From NCBI RefSeq assembly GCF_040151475.1, contig NZ_JBDKWG010000108.1:27070-91069 (forward strand): a stretch of DNA of 64,000 bases, in the 5' to 3' direction. Each line of letters starts with the position of its first letter. Position 1 is the stretch's first letter. Origin of the DNA: CAXBNB01 sp040151475 (lineage in GTDB: Bacteria; Bacteroidota; Bacteroidia; Cytophagales; Cyclobacteriaceae). Made by a program: the position numbers and the translations under genes. Shown one piece after another: positions 8,963 to 17,711 of this stretch. The notes under the pieces are model-generated. The model was not told where the DNA came from. It saw nothing but the letters and a program-made list of their open reading frames with translations, and did not search any database.

Positions 8963-10813
8963 ATGGATAGAAACCAGATAATAGGTTTGGTCTTAATGTT
9001 AGTATTAATGACCGTGTATTTCCAATTTTTTTCTCCGGAAATACCAGAGCCTGTAGCAGAGCAAACAACGACAGAACAAACAAGCTCTAATACTCAGAGC
9101 CAATCAATGAATAACGCTGGTTCAACAGCTATTCTTCAACAGGAAGATGATTCTTTGTTGGCCGCAATGAACAATGAGAAGTATGGCGTGTTTGCTGGTT
9201 ATGCTTCAGGATCAGAAAAAACCTTCGAAATTGAAAACGAAGATTTTGTGGCGACTTTTTCTTCAAAAGGTGGGCAAATAAAAAGCCTCGTACTGAAAAA
9301 GCATTTGACCTTTGAGAAAAAGCCATTGGTGCTTATAGATGAAAACAGCAGCGATCTGGACATTTGGATCAAAAGCAATTACCGCTCGATTAATATTTCA
9401 GAGTTGTATTTTTCTACAAATGGAAAGAGTGGCAAAGTAAGTGCAACAGATACTTTAAGGTTTAGTTACAGAATGAACCTTGAGGGGAACAGATACATAG
9501 AGCAACAATATGCCATTCCCGGGACGGGTTACGTGATCGGATACAATCTAAAAATGTCCGGTCTGGATGGAATAGTTGATAATGAGGACATACAGTTGAA
9601 CTGGGTGGACAAAATGAAAGTCTATGAAGACAACCTGAAAGATTCCAGAGCAAAATCGACAATTAATTACAAACCTACAGGCCAGGATATGGACTATTTA
9701 AGTCCCACATCTACTGACAAGGAGACCGAAGAAATCAATGCACCTCTAAACTGGCTTGCATTTCATCAGAAGTTTTTTACTTCGGCTATCATTGCTAAAA
9801 ACAACTTCAGGGCAGCCACTGTTACCACTGAAATAAACGAGTTGGATAGTTCAGTAGTGAAAACAGCTACCATGAACCTGACCATACCGATTGGAGATGT
9901 AAAGGCAGGAGATGGGAAATTCCAGTTCTATTTTGGCCCGAACAATTACATCACTATGAAAAAAGTGACAGATGGGTTTGCGGAAAATGTAGATCTGGGA
10001 TGGAAGATGTTCCGCTTTGTGAATAAGATTCTGATTATACCAATTTTCCATTTTCTTGAAAAATACATATCTAATTATGGTATTATCATTATCCTGATGG
10101 TGATTTTCATTCGTATTCTTCTGTCACCATTGACGTACAAATCGCACATGTCTATGGCGAAGATGAAAGTATTGAAACCCGAATTGGATGCCATTAAAGA
10201 AAAGCATGGTGACGATGCTCAAAAGGCACAGCAAGAACAAATGCAGCTCTATTCCAAAGTCGGGATTAATCCGCTAAGTGGATGTATTCCCATGTTGCTG
10301 CAGTTTCCAATACTCTTGGCAATGTTCAACTTTTTTCCAAATTCGATCGAATTGAGGCAAAAGGCATTTCTTTGGGCGCATGACCTTTCAACCTATGATT
10401 CAATTTTTGAATGGTCAACACAAATTCCACTTTTGAGTCAATTCTATGGAAATCATATAAGTTTGTTCACACTACTCATGACGGCTTCAACGATACTTTA
10501 CACCTGGTCAAACAGCCAGATGCAAGCACAGATGCAGGGGCCTATGAAAACCATGCAGTACATGATGCCCGTGATGTTCTTGTTTTTCTTGAACAGCTAT
10601 TCTGCAGGGCTTACTTTCTACTATTTTGTTTCCAATATTGTGTCCTTCGGACAAATAGCCATGTTCAGGAAGTTTATAGATGAAAACAAAATCTTGAAGA
10701 AACTGGAGGAAAATAGAAAGAAAAACGCAAACAAGAAGAAGTCCACTTTCCAACAAAAATTGGAAGACGCCATGAAAAACAGTGATCAGGCAAGGAAAAA
10801 GAAGAAGAAATAA
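8963..10813 (+). CDS. yidC: Membrane protein insertase YidC
   Basis: 616 residues. YidC inserts membrane proteins with or without Sec. There is an N-terminal membrane anchor (residues about 5-24, preceding PEIPEPVAEQ), a Thr/Ser/Gln-rich linker, a large periplasmic beta-domain (about 90-340) and the conserved C-terminal insertase core with several helices (about 365-575; for example VIFIRILLSPLTYKSHMSMA and GCIPMLLQFPILLAMF). The tail is strongly basic and ends in RKKKKK, as expected for ribosome contact. It follows pyrG by 9 bp and is ended by a long hairpin. Confidence 0.96.
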   Translation: MDRNQIIGLVLMLVLMTVYFQFFSPEIPEPVAEQTTTEQTSSNTQSQSMNNAGSTAILQQEDDSLLAAMNNEKYGVFAGYASGSEKTFEIENEDFVATFSSKGGQIKSLVLKKHLTFEKKPLVLIDENSSDLDIWIKSNYRSINISELYFSTNGKSGKVSATDTLRFSYRMNLEGNRYIEQQYAIPGTGYVIGYNLKMSGLDGIVDNEDIQLNWVDKMKVYEDNLKDSRAKSTINYKPTGQDMDYLSPTSTDKETEEINAPLNWLAFHQKFFTSAIIAKNNFRAATVTTEINELDSSVVKTATMNLTIPIGDVKAGDGKFQFYFGPNNYITMKKVTDGFAENVDLGWKMFRFVNKILIIPIFHFLEKYISNYGIIIILMVIFIRILLSPLTYKSHMSMAKMKVLKPELDAIKEKHGDDAQKAQQEQMQLYSKVGINPLSGCIPMLLQFPILLAMFNFFPNSIELRQKAFLWAHDLSTYDSIFEWSTQIPLLSQFYGNHISLFTLLMTASTILYTWSNSQMQAQMQGPMKTMQYMMPVMFLFFLNSYSAGLTFYYFVSNIVSFGQIAMFRKFIDENKILKKLEENRKKNANKKKSTFQQKLEDAMKNSDQARKKKKK

Positions 10814-10856
10814 ACCAAGGTAGTTGTTAGCTTTTAAGGAGTTAGGAATTAGTTTT

Positions 10857-10900
10857 AAACAAAAACAGCAGCAAGAGAACCTTGCTGCTGTTTTTGTTTT
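10857..10900. terminator. Strong, probably bidirectional terminator
   Basis: A perfect 19-bp stem pairs 10857-10875 with 10881-10899 around a 5-nt loop (AGAAC). The GC-rich core CAGCAGCAAG is flanked by A-rich and T-rich ends on both strands. It separates yidC (plus strand) from the convergent vapC-type gene, so it can serve both. Confidence 0.85.
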
Positions 10901-10929
10901 CAGGTTTTGGTGTCAAAATTGATTCAACT

Positions 10930-11328
10930 TTATTTAACATTAGACCAAATTTTCAGGTTGGATATATGCTTAAAATGGTTGTCATAAGTGATTAGAGTAG
11001 CACCCGACTCCCGGACATGGGCTGCAATCCATACATCATTGATCGGAATGGGAGTGCCTTGATTTTTTAGTTGATATTTATACTCGGAAAATATTTCAGA
11101 TGTTTCAACTCCGGCTTTTAGAAAACTTACAGTCGATTTTGATAGAAATTTATCCAAAATAGCTCTGTTTTCTTTTTGTCTATTGCCTCCTTTAAAACCT
11201 GTCAACAACTCGGCTATTACAAATACTGATAGGTACACTCTGTCTGAACTGACAATTTCTTTAAAAACGGCCTGATCTCCTTTCAAATAATTACTGTAAG
11301 CATTTGTATCTAAGAGGATTTTTTTCAT
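10930..11328 (-). CDS. vapC: PIN-domain (VapC-type) RNase toxin
   Basis: 132 residues. The PIN acidic site is complete: Asp7 (LLDTNAY), Glu40 (VIAELLTG), Asp98 (PINDVWIAA) and Asp116 (TYDNHF). VapC-family toxins are Mg-dependent RNases that cleave tRNA or rRNA and are held inactive by a cognate antitoxin. The start overlaps the upstream antitoxin gene by 4 bp (ATGA), the standard arrangement. The RNA target cannot be told from sequence. Confidence 0.9.
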   Translation of the reverse strand: MKKILLDTNAYSNYLKGDQAVFKEIVSSDRVYLSVFVIAELLTGFKGGNRQKENRAILDKFLSKSTVSFLKAGVETSEIFSEYKYQLKNQGTPIPINDVWIAAHVRESGATLITYDNHFKHISNLKIWSNVK

Positions 11329-11582
11329 TTCCAGTCCTCAGCATTTACCTCACCAAATTCTTTTGTATTTTCAGTAAATTCATCAAGCTGTTCTTGATCC
11401 CAAATGCCTAGTAAATCTGAGAATTCTTCTTCCCTGATTTTTTTTGGTTTAGGATTGGTGCCAAGAGCTTTATGCAATAAGTTTTTTATGGTCTTATTCA
11501 AACTGAGTCCGCTATCCTTAGATTCTCTTTCAATAAGTTCGACCAGATCATCATCCAGATTATGTAGTGTGATAGATTTCAT
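11325..11582 (-). CDS. Ribbon-helix-helix antitoxin
   Basis: 85 residues. The N-terminal half, MKSITLHNLDDDLVELIERE and onward, fits a ribbon-helix-helix DNA-binding fold. The acidic C-terminal half, ending in EFGEVNAEDWK, should wrap the PIN toxin. Antitoxin-first order with a 4-bp overlap is typical of FitAB/VapBC pairs. RHH antitoxins usually repress their own operon; a palindrome upstream is a candidate operator. Confidence 0.85.
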   Translation of the reverse strand: MKSITLHNLDDDLVELIERESKDSGLSLNKTIKNLLHKALGTNPKPKKIREEEFSDLLGIWDQEQLDEFTENTKEFGEVNAEDWK

Positions 11583-11604
11583 CTTTATTAAAATTGATTA
11601 CAGC

Positions 11605-11644
11605 CAAAGTTAACGAATAATATTAATTTCGGTTCACATGTGAA
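11605..11644 (-). promoter_or_regulatory. Promoter and candidate operator of the toxin-antitoxin pair
   Basis: On the minus strand TAACTTTG (complement of 11605-11612) matches the -7 consensus, 22 bp before the antitoxin ATG. Twenty bases upstream is the perfect 12-bp palindrome TTCACATGTGAA (11633-11644), placed over the -33 region. This is where an autoregulating RHH repressor would bind. Binding itself is inference. Confidence 0.5.
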
Positions 11645-11684
11645 ATAATGGTTCAAAAACTCTTAAATGGATGACACTGTGATT

Positions 11685-13784
11685 CTAAAACCGATACCTT
11701 ACCTGCATCTTCACTTCTGATCGGGTGTTGCCAGCTATTTCGGAGAGTCCTGAGCCGATAGAAGAGGTCTCTGAATTGATAATGCGCTGTGTGTCCTGAA
11801 AACGAGTGCTTGCATACCTAAGCCAAAAATTGATCTTTTTAGAATACTTGTATTGCACCATCAGGTAGTTTCTGATGGCTTGACCTGATATTCCCTGAAT
11901 AGCAAAAGCATACAATACGTTTTTCTCATACATATATTGGCGGTTTTCAAAATCATCAGTATCTACAATGGCTATTCTGGTGCTGAATTTGAATTTAGCA
12001 ATGTCGAAGTTCAAATCCTGGGCAATGGCCATTCCCTTGGTTTTCTTGCCTGCCAGATTGTAATCACTAAATTGTACTCTTGATTTAAGGGAAAACCCTT
12101 TTCCAATGTCATAATTTATATTAAAGAGGTAGCTTCTTTTGAGTCCTTGTTCCAGATGATTGAGGTTGCCTTCATCAGAGTTAACTGTAAGTTCCTTAGC
12201 TTCTGAGCGAAATTGCCCATATAAGAGGATGGATCGGGTAGGACTATAGTTGAATCGCATCAGGTATTCGAAACCTTCGGAAGGTGATTCGGTTCGGAAT
12301 TTTAACCAGGGGAAGCTAAAACGATCGTAGTATGCAGTGAAAAAATATTTTTTCGATGGTGTTATTTTTAATCCCCAATAAATTCCTTTTTCATTGATAT
12401 TGCGGGTGCCTTCACCAAAGGCATTGCCATAGAAAGTATGAAAATCTTTTTGGTAGTTGCGCAACACCATACTGACAGATACAATAGGGGATAGGCTACC
12501 AATAAATCCTCCAACCAAGCCCATACCACCGGATTTGGAAACAGCACCTTCTCCAAAGAATAGAAAGTTTTGCCAGTTGTAGTTGAAAAAACCTCCCAGG
12601 TTGTAGTTGTTATTGCCTTGAAACTCAAACTGATTGTAGTTGTTTGGCTTTTTAAATAATGGTACACTATAGTCAATATTGAGGTAGGTTAGTCCAAGTT
12701 GAAGATCGTTGGATGGTTTTTTGTACAGGATATTTGCCCCATATATTCTTTCTCTGATTACTTTCTTATTTTCCAATTCGGTAGCAGTTCGATGCATTCC
12801 GGTTTGTTGCACCGAAGAGATGTACTCATCAAAATTGGTGTATGTGGTATCGTTTTTTATGCTGGCATCCTGGTTGAGTTGAGAGTAAAAAGGTGTTATA
12901 TCAAAATTGTTGAGCCGATAAGTGAATGCTGCACCACGCATAAAACCTGACTCCAGTGCTGAACTATAGGCTTTAATGCCGGAGTTGCTACGTTTTACTG
13001 TGGTGATGGTTTCTGAACCCTTTCCCGGATTAAATCCTGCACCCAGCAATAACCCTTGTCCAAACTGCATTTGATAATCACCTACAGCTATTTTTTTGAA
13101 ATTGCCTACATTTTCTTTGAGAAAATGAGCGGAATAGTAGTCAAACCCATATTGTTTTTTGTCGGGATTCCAGTTGAACTGTTCTCCAGCATCTTTTTCA
13201 AAAGTGAAACCCAAACTAAAATCTTTTGAATGACTTGTTCTGAATCTACCATACAATTTTACAGGAGAACCCAGGTACCTCGAAGCTTCAGGGTCAGTAG
13301 AAGGAGTAAATCCTTTTTGTGTTTCCAGTATTCTTTCTGTTCTCAATAAAAAGTAGTTGTTTTTTTCTCTGAAAATTCTGTTTATCAATGAGCCTGATGT
13401 ACCGTATTCATCGCCAATCCGGACTTCTACAAAAGGGAGTATTTTGCGGATGGTAAACGGATCGAATCCAGGAACAGACTGTAGTTCGTAGAGAGATACC
13501 AGGTCTCCATTTTGTTTGATATAGTCGAGTAAATTGTTGACCTGCATGACAGAAAGTACATACAAAGAAGACAATTCTTCTCGTGTAGCCCTGTTGATGT
13601 TTAGAGGATTAGAATAGAGTAGCAGCAGAGACTCATAGAGATCTTCGTAGTTGATGTCTTCGTCTTGAATTTGAAATAATGTTTCGGCAAAATCCTGAAG
13701 GTCTATTTCAGGCCTGATTGGCTCTTGTGCAAAAGCTTTGTGGCTAAATATTATCAATAGCAATATGATCAGCCATCTGAACAT
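11685..13784 (-). CDS. Outer-membrane beta-barrel protein with N-terminal helix-hairpin-helix (ComEA-like) region
   Basis: 699 residues. The signal peptide ends SHKAFAQ. Residues about 55-125 hold two helix-hairpin-helix units (NPLNINRATREELSSLYVLS and SLYELQSVPGFDPFTIRKIL), the form seen in ComEA-type DNA-binding modules. The remaining 560 residues alternate short amphipathic strands and end in an aromatic strand (MQVRYRF), as in outer-membrane barrels. This combination recurs in Bacteroidota; its function is not established. Its ATG abuts the stop codon of the preceding outer-membrane gene, which indicates co-translation. DNA binding is inference. Confidence 0.7.
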   Translation of the reverse strand: MFRWLIILLLIIFSHKAFAQEPIRPEIDLQDFAETLFQIQDEDINYEDLYESLLLLYSNPLNINRATREELSSLYVLSVMQVNNLLDYIKQNGDLVSLYELQSVPGFDPFTIRKILPFVEVRIGDEYGTSGSLINRIFREKNNYFLLRTERILETQKGFTPSTDPEASRYLGSPVKLYGRFRTSHSKDFSLGFTFEKDAGEQFNWNPDKKQYGFDYYSAHFLKENVGNFKKIAVGDYQMQFGQGLLLGAGFNPGKGSETITTVKRSNSGIKAYSSALESGFMRGAAFTYRLNNFDITPFYSQLNQDASIKNDTTYTNFDEYISSVQQTGMHRTATELENKKVIRERIYGANILYKKPSNDLQLGLTYLNIDYSVPLFKKPNNYNQFEFQGNNNYNLGGFFNYNWQNFLFFGEGAVSKSGGMGLVGGFIGSLSPIVSVSMVLRNYQKDFHTFYGNAFGEGTRNINEKGIYWGLKITPSKKYFFTAYYDRFSFPWLKFRTESPSEGFEYLMRFNYSPTRSILLYGQFRSEAKELTVNSDEGNLNHLEQGLKRSYLFNINYDIGKGFSLKSRVQFSDYNLAGKKTKGMAIAQDLNFDIAKFKFSTRIAIVDTDDFENRQYMYEKNVLYAFAIQGISGQAIRNYLMVQYKYSKKINFWLRYASTRFQDTQRIINSETSSIGSGLSEIAGNTRSEVKMQVRYRF

Positions 13785-14605
13785 TAGTCATCAAAGCGGT
13801 AAGTAATGGTCAGTTCGTGAATGTCGCCCAGATTAGGATTGTTTCTGAATGCATAGTCCACATCAAAGGCTGATGGTGTAAATCCAATTCCAAAAGCACT
13901 TTCGAATGGTTCAGTAACCAATCCTGTCCTGAATTTTACTTTTTTAATGATTTCATACTCTAATCCGATCTTAAAATATGCATCAAAATCAAGGTCTTTT
14001 TCTATTTCCACATTGAGCATCAATCCGGTTGATGGCCTGTAACTGAGTCCGGCTGTCATAACAGTAGGTACTTTTTCTCCTGAAAATGACGAAAGCTCAG
14101 CCTGATTGATATTAGTAACTTGTGCTCCGAAAACTAACTGTTCGGTAATAGTAGCCAGCCCACCAAAATCAAGCATGAGTATTCCCTTGGTTCCTGCACC
14201 TTCTATATTGTACTGTAGGTAATTTACATTCAGTCCGAGGCTGGTCAGGCCAAACTGGTTACTGAATCCCAGGTTGATCTTTTGCTCGTTGTACAGGTCG
14301 TCACCAAACCTGAATACACCCACTCCGGCTACACCCTTGAGTACGGGCTTGACAAATCCACCACCGAAAGTATTGAATTGAGGTACTCCGTATTTGTTCT
14401 GATAAGTGAACATAGCCACCGTATTTTCCACTCTGGCAAGCCCTCCAATATTATTGAACATGCTCCAGCCATCGGCAAGAGTAACGGAAGCATTGCCCAT
14501 TCCGTTGGCCCTTGACCCAAGATCAAAACGTCCGTTTTGTGCAGACAGCTCTACGGAATATATTCCTAAGAGGCAAACAGAAATACTTGCAATTAGTTTG
14601 AACAT
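13784..14605 (-). CDS. PorV/UPF0164-like outer-membrane protein
   Basis: 273 residues. After a signal peptide ending ELSAQ, the start NGRFDLGSRANGMGNASVTL followed by WSMFNNIGGLA is the PorV/UPF0164 pattern shared with FadL-like barrels. The C-terminus HELTITYRFDD is a typical last barrel strand. It overlaps the helix-hairpin-helix barrel gene by 1 bp and precedes it in transcription. PorV itself is a type IX secretion shuttle; this protein is shorter than PorV (about 390), so I would not call it PorV. Confidence 0.7.
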   Translation of the reverse strand: MFKLIASISVCLLGIYSVELSAQNGRFDLGSRANGMGNASVTLADGWSMFNNIGGLARVENTVAMFTYQNKYGVPQFNTFGGGFVKPVLKGVAGVGVFRFGDDLYNEQKINLGFSNQFGLTSLGLNVNYLQYNIEGAGTKGILMLDFGGLATITEQLVFGAQVTNINQAELSSFSGEKVPTVMTAGLSYRPSTGLMLNVEIEKDLDFDAYFKIGLEYEIIKKVKFRTGLVTEPFESAFGIGFTPSAFDVDYAFRNNPNLGDIHELTITYRFDD

Positions 14606-14690
14606 ATTGTATGTAAAATATAGGATAATGAGATTTTATTCAATTATTTTGAATCTCATTTCCGGATTTTTCAATTTGTCATTGACTTGA

Positions 14691-14891
14691 ATGAGTATCG
14701 CTTTTAACAACATAAGAACCCACAACAAATACCGACTTACTAATTATGGAGAAGTCTATGAATTTGAAGTACTGGAAATTTTCCCAAAAGATGAGTTTAA
14801 ACTGAAGGATTTACATACGCTGGAGCAGTATTATTTTTCTTCTTTAATAGGTCAGGGAAAAGGCAAGGACTTTTCGATTTGGGAGATATGA
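14691..14891 (+). CDS. Small conserved-looking protein, 66 aa
   Basis: 66 residues, MSIAFNNIRTHNKYRLTNYG onward, with alternating strand and charged patterns (YEFEVLEIFPKDEFKLKDLH) and a C-terminal WEI. No signal or membrane helix. It resembles small cytoplasmic proteins found alone in Cytophagales and Flavobacteriia, of unknown function. It is divergent from the outer-membrane pair and immediately precedes the duplicated porP fragment. Confidence 0.6.
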   Translation: MSIAFNNIRTHNKYRLTNYGEVYEFEVLEIFPKDEFKLKDLHTLEQYYFSSLIGQGKGKDFSIWEI

Positions 14892-14906
14892 TGCACAAAA
14901 GGATGG

Positions 14907-14993
14907 TTAAAAATACCTTACTCCAACTCCCTGGCCTTTGAACAGTGCCAAATCTATGGAGACCATCAATTCATGGGTTGAAAATGCGGTATT
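14907..14993 (-). pseudogene. Displaced 3' end of the PorP/SprF gene (direct repeat, copy 1)
   Basis: Read on the minus strand, 28 codons plus a stop encode the same residues (NTAF ... GVGVRYF) as the end of the PorP/SprF gene at 16800-16886. Over 87 bp there are five differences. All five fall in third codon positions, including TAA against TAG, and none changes the protein. Similarity stops abruptly at the stop codon on one side and after codon 29 on the other. There is no start and no upstream coding part. The copies flank the xre-fic cassette in direct orientation. Confidence 0.85.
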
Positions 14994-15090
14994 ACTGAAG
15001 CCCAGACATTCCGTTTAAAATCAAGAATTATTAGGCTTCATAGTGATAATTTGCTTTTAAATAGCAAAAGACTATTGTACTTTATATCTT

Positions 15091-15109
15091 TATCTCATCA
15101 AATGAGATA
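15091..15109 (+). promoter_or_regulatory. Palindromic operator overlapping the xre start
   Basis: TATCTCAT (15091-15098) and ATGAGATA (15102-15109) form a perfect 8-bp inverted repeat with a 3-nt spacer; its last base is the A of the xre ATG. A near-consensus -7 box, TATCTTTA (15085-15092), overlaps its left edge. Repression by the xre product is a reasonable inference. Confidence 0.5.
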
Positions 15110-15309
15110 TGAATAAAATCAAAGAAATTCTAGAAGAAAAGGGGATTAAACAAACATGGCTAGCTGCAAAATTGGGAAAAAGTTATAATATGATTAATTC
15201 TTATGCCCAGAACAGAAGACAACCTTCAATTGAAGATTTGTATAAAATAGCTGAAATATTAAATGTTGATATCAAAGATCTTTTAGAATCTAATATAAAA
15301 AGTACATAA
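15109..15309 (+). CDS. XRE-family helix-turn-helix regulator
   Basis: 66 residues forming little more than a Cro/C1-type HTH: KEILEEKGIKQTWLAAKLGK (helices 1-2), SYNMINSYAQNRRQPSIEDL (recognition helix and helix 4), LYKIAEILNVDIKDLL (helix 5). It is followed after 6 bp by the fic gene and overlaps a palindrome at its own start, so it probably regulates the pair. It could also act as an antitoxin-like partner of the Fic protein. Confidence 0.85.
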   Translation: MNKIKEILEEKGIKQTWLAAKLGKSYNMINSYAQNRRQPSIEDLYKIAEILNVDIKDLLESNIKST

Positions 15310-15315
15310 GAAGAG

Positions 15316-16713
15316 ATGCTATACAGCACCAAAAACATAGATAAAATCAATTCTTTAAAAGAAGAACTGGATAAACTTGCGCCAATTGGCAAAGAATTCG
15401 CTAATAATCTCAAAAAGAAATTCCGTTTGGAATTCAACTACAACTCAAATCATTTAGAAGGTAATACATTAACATATGGTCAAACCCAATTACTGTTACT
15501 ATTTGATAAAAGTTCAGGAGATGTTCCGGTAAGTGACATTGAAGAAATGAAAGCCCATGATGTCGCTCTTGGACAAATTGAAGAGTTGGCAAAAGATGAA
15601 GAACGTCCTTTGACTGAACAATTCATTTGCGAACTAAACAAGACCATTTTGATTAAGGATTTTTGGAAAGATTCGATTGATCTTAATGGAAATCCGTCAC
15701 GGAAAAAAATTGAGATTGGCAAATACAAATCTCTTCCGAATAGTGTTCTTCTAAGAAATGGTGAGATTCATGAATACGCCTCACCAGAAGAAACACCTTT
15801 ATTGATGAGTGACCTTATTATTTGGTATAGAGACAATATAGGTGTAATTCATCCAGTGCATTTAGCGGCAGAGTTTCATTACAAATTCGTTTGCATTCAT
15901 CCGTTTGATGACGGAAATGGAAGAGTCGCAAGACTAATTATGAATTATATCCTTCTAAAAAATGATTACCCACCAGTCATTATCAAATCAGATGATAAGG
16001 AAGGCTATTTGACAGTACTTCAAAAAGCGGATTTAGGAGATAAACTAGGACTAGTTGAATACATTGAAAAGCAACAAGTTTGGTCTCTGGAATTAAGCAT
16101 TAAAGCAGGAAAAGGAGAGGATATAGAGGAATATGGTGATATAGAAAAAGAGATTGAAATTCTAAAAAGAAAAAAACTGACAAAATCAACGATATTTAGA
16201 ACCCCAAAAGTTTCTTATGAAATCTACGTTCATATAAATGACGATTTATGGAATCCCTTGGAAAAATTCTTTTTGAAGTTTGATGATTTTTTTGCCGAAT
16301 CGAAAACTGAAAATCAAGTCAACCATAGTAAAGTAGAAAAAACCAAGACTGAAAGAAATTTTCTTTCACAATTTAGAGAGCGTGAAGTAGTTGTCAAACC
16401 ATATGAAGTTTTTGGACACGATCTTGAGGAAGAAGATGTTTTTAGAATTTCCTGGATTAAACGATTTTTGTCTTTAAAATCAGCGTCTAAAAAAATTGAT
16501 TTTGACATTGACTGTTCGATCAAATTTGGTGATTCTCAATACAAACTTCTAATTGAAGGGAGAAGAACTATCAGTAATAGCAATCAGAAGGAATCAACGA
16601 TATTATTTGAAATTGAAAACGATTATAAGACCTTGTTTATGACGGAAAGTGTCAACGATATTGTTAGGGTTGTTTCAAACTATTTAATAAAAAACATCCA
16701 GCTAAACGACTAA
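15316..16713 (+). CDS. Fic/DOC family protein (class II AMP transferase type)
   Basis: 465 residues. The Fic core HPFDDGNGR lies at residues 195-203, with catalytic His195 and all phosphate-binding residues. The inhibitory motif SNHLEG at 44-49 fits (S/T)xxxE(G/N) before the core, which marks a class II, self-inhibited Fic protein. Fic enzymes usually transfer AMP to target proteins. The C-terminal half (about 270-465) is a Lys/Glu-rich region of unknown fold. It forms a unit with the upstream xre gene, and both sit between copies of the porP 3' end. The cassette is more AT-rich than its surroundings by eye, consistent with acquisition. The target is unknown. Confidence 0.88.
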   Translation: MLYSTKNIDKINSLKEELDKLAPIGKEFANNLKKKFRLEFNYNSNHLEGNTLTYGQTQLLLLFDKSSGDVPVSDIEEMKAHDVALGQIEELAKDEERPLTEQFICELNKTILIKDFWKDSIDLNGNPSRKKIEIGKYKSLPNSVLLRNGEIHEYASPEETPLLMSDLIIWYRDNIGVIHPVHLAAEFHYKFVCIHPFDDGNGRVARLIMNYILLKNDYPPVIIKSDDKEGYLTVLQKADLGDKLGLVEYIEKQQVWSLELSIKAGKGEDIEEYGDIEKEIEILKRKKLTKSTIFRTPKVSYEIYVHINDDLWNPLEKFFLKFDDFFAESKTENQVNHSKVEKTKTERNFLSQFREREVVVKPYEVFGHDLEEEDVFRISWIKRFLSLKSASKKIDFDIDCSIKFGDSQYKLLIEGRRTISNSNQKESTILFEIENDYKTLFMTESVNDIVRVVSNYLIKNIQLND

Positions 16714-16799
16714 AAGCGAAAATGCAACAAATTATAAGAAATCTAGCACACTAAGCAATCGCACGATCAGAGCTACGGTTTTACATAGATGTTAATCAC

Positions 16800-16886
16800 C
16801 TAAAAATACCTCACCCCAACTCCCTGGCCTTTGAACAGTGCCAAATCTATGGAGACCATCAATTCATGGGTTGAAAACGCAGTATT
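16800..16886 (-). repeat. Direct repeat copy 2 (3' end of the intact PorP/SprF gene)
   Basis: The last 29 codons of the intact gene, matching 14907-14993 with five silent differences. The two copies are in direct orientation, 1.8 kb apart, and bracket the xre-fic pair. Confidence 0.85.
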
Positions 16887-17711
16887 TCCTATTTCATTGA
16901 AAGGCAATTCGAAGGAGTAACCAAGGCGTAGATTGCTCTTAAATTTAAATTGTCCGTTGATGCCAATGGTACTGAAATTTCTCAACGATGCACCCACCCA
17001 CAGCGCATCCACCAATAGAAACTGAGCATTCAAATCAATAATGGCCATTTCTCCTTCTACAAATACCAGCAGGGCAGAAGGTTTGAATTTTAATAAAATG
17101 AATTGATCAAGTACAATCCCTCCACTCATATAAACCTTTTGGTTGAAGCGGGATCTGCTTTTATCAAGCTCATTGTTGTTTAGTATTTTGGGAATCGAAA
17201 TACCGGCATAATAATTTTTTGACTGGAAATAAACACCAGCTCCAAAATTGGTTTCCGAAGTATTGTTGGTTGTTGTTTGGAGGGCTTGATCGGGTTGCTC
17301 CAGATTGAGTTTGCTAAAATCAAATTGATATGTAGTATAGCCGGTCTGCAAACCAAAGGACAGACTTCTGCTATTGAGCATTTCGATTTGATAAGAATAC
17401 ATGGCCTGAATTTCTGTGTTGTTGTTTACTCCAAACTGGTCGTTGATCATGAGTAATCCAACACCAATTTTATTATCTATAAAAGAAGAAGTCACATTCA
17501 AAGCGTTCGTGACAGGAGCACCTTCCACTCCGATCCATTGTTGTCTGCTGATAGCTGTTGCATGAAAAGCATCATTTACTCCTGTATATGCCGGGTTGAA
17601 TAATGCCTGATTGAAAAGGTATTGCCCGAATACAGGACCCAACTGACCAAATGCGACACCATTTGTTCCAATCAGTAGGGTTGAAACTATTATTGCTTGT
17701 TTAACTTTCAT
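16800..17711 (-). CDS. PorP/SprF family type IX secretion outer-membrane protein
   Basis: 303 residues. The signal peptide ends GVAFG. The family start QYLFNQALFNPAYTGVNDAF is clear, followed by SRQQWIGVEGAPVT, NKIGVGLLMINDQFG and many short strands, ending in VGVRYF. PorP/SprF proteins are barrels in the outer membrane; several are needed for secretion or surface attachment of a specific partner encoded just upstream, as SprF is for SprB. Here the gene overlaps the stop of the 2815-residue surface protein by 4 bp, so the pair is almost certainly one functional unit. Its last 28 codons are duplicated at 14907-14993. Confidence 0.92.
   Translation of the reverse strand: MKVKQAIIVSTLLIGTNGVAFGQLGPVFGQYLFNQALFNPAYTGVNDAFHATAISRQQWIGVEGAPVTNALNVTSSFIDNKIGVGLLMINDQFGVNNNTEIQAMYSYQIEMLNSRSLSFGLQTGYTTYQFDFSKLNLEQPDQALQTTTNNTSETNFGAGVYFQSKNYYAGISIPKILNNNELDKSRSRFNQKVYMSGGIVLDQFILLKFKPSALLVFVEGEMAIIDLNAQFLLVDALWVGASLRNFSTIGINGQFKFKSNLRLGYSFELPFNEIGNTAFSTHELMVSIDLALFKGQGVGVRYF

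Noticed and set aside
14406..14690. 94-codon plus-strand frame
   Set aside because: It is antisense to the start of the PorV-like gene and lacks protein-like features.
14994..16799. A complete integrative element with its own integrase around xre-fic
   Set aside because: The interval codes only for the small XRE and the Fic protein. No recombinase, relaxase or phage gene is present, so I call it a cassette only.
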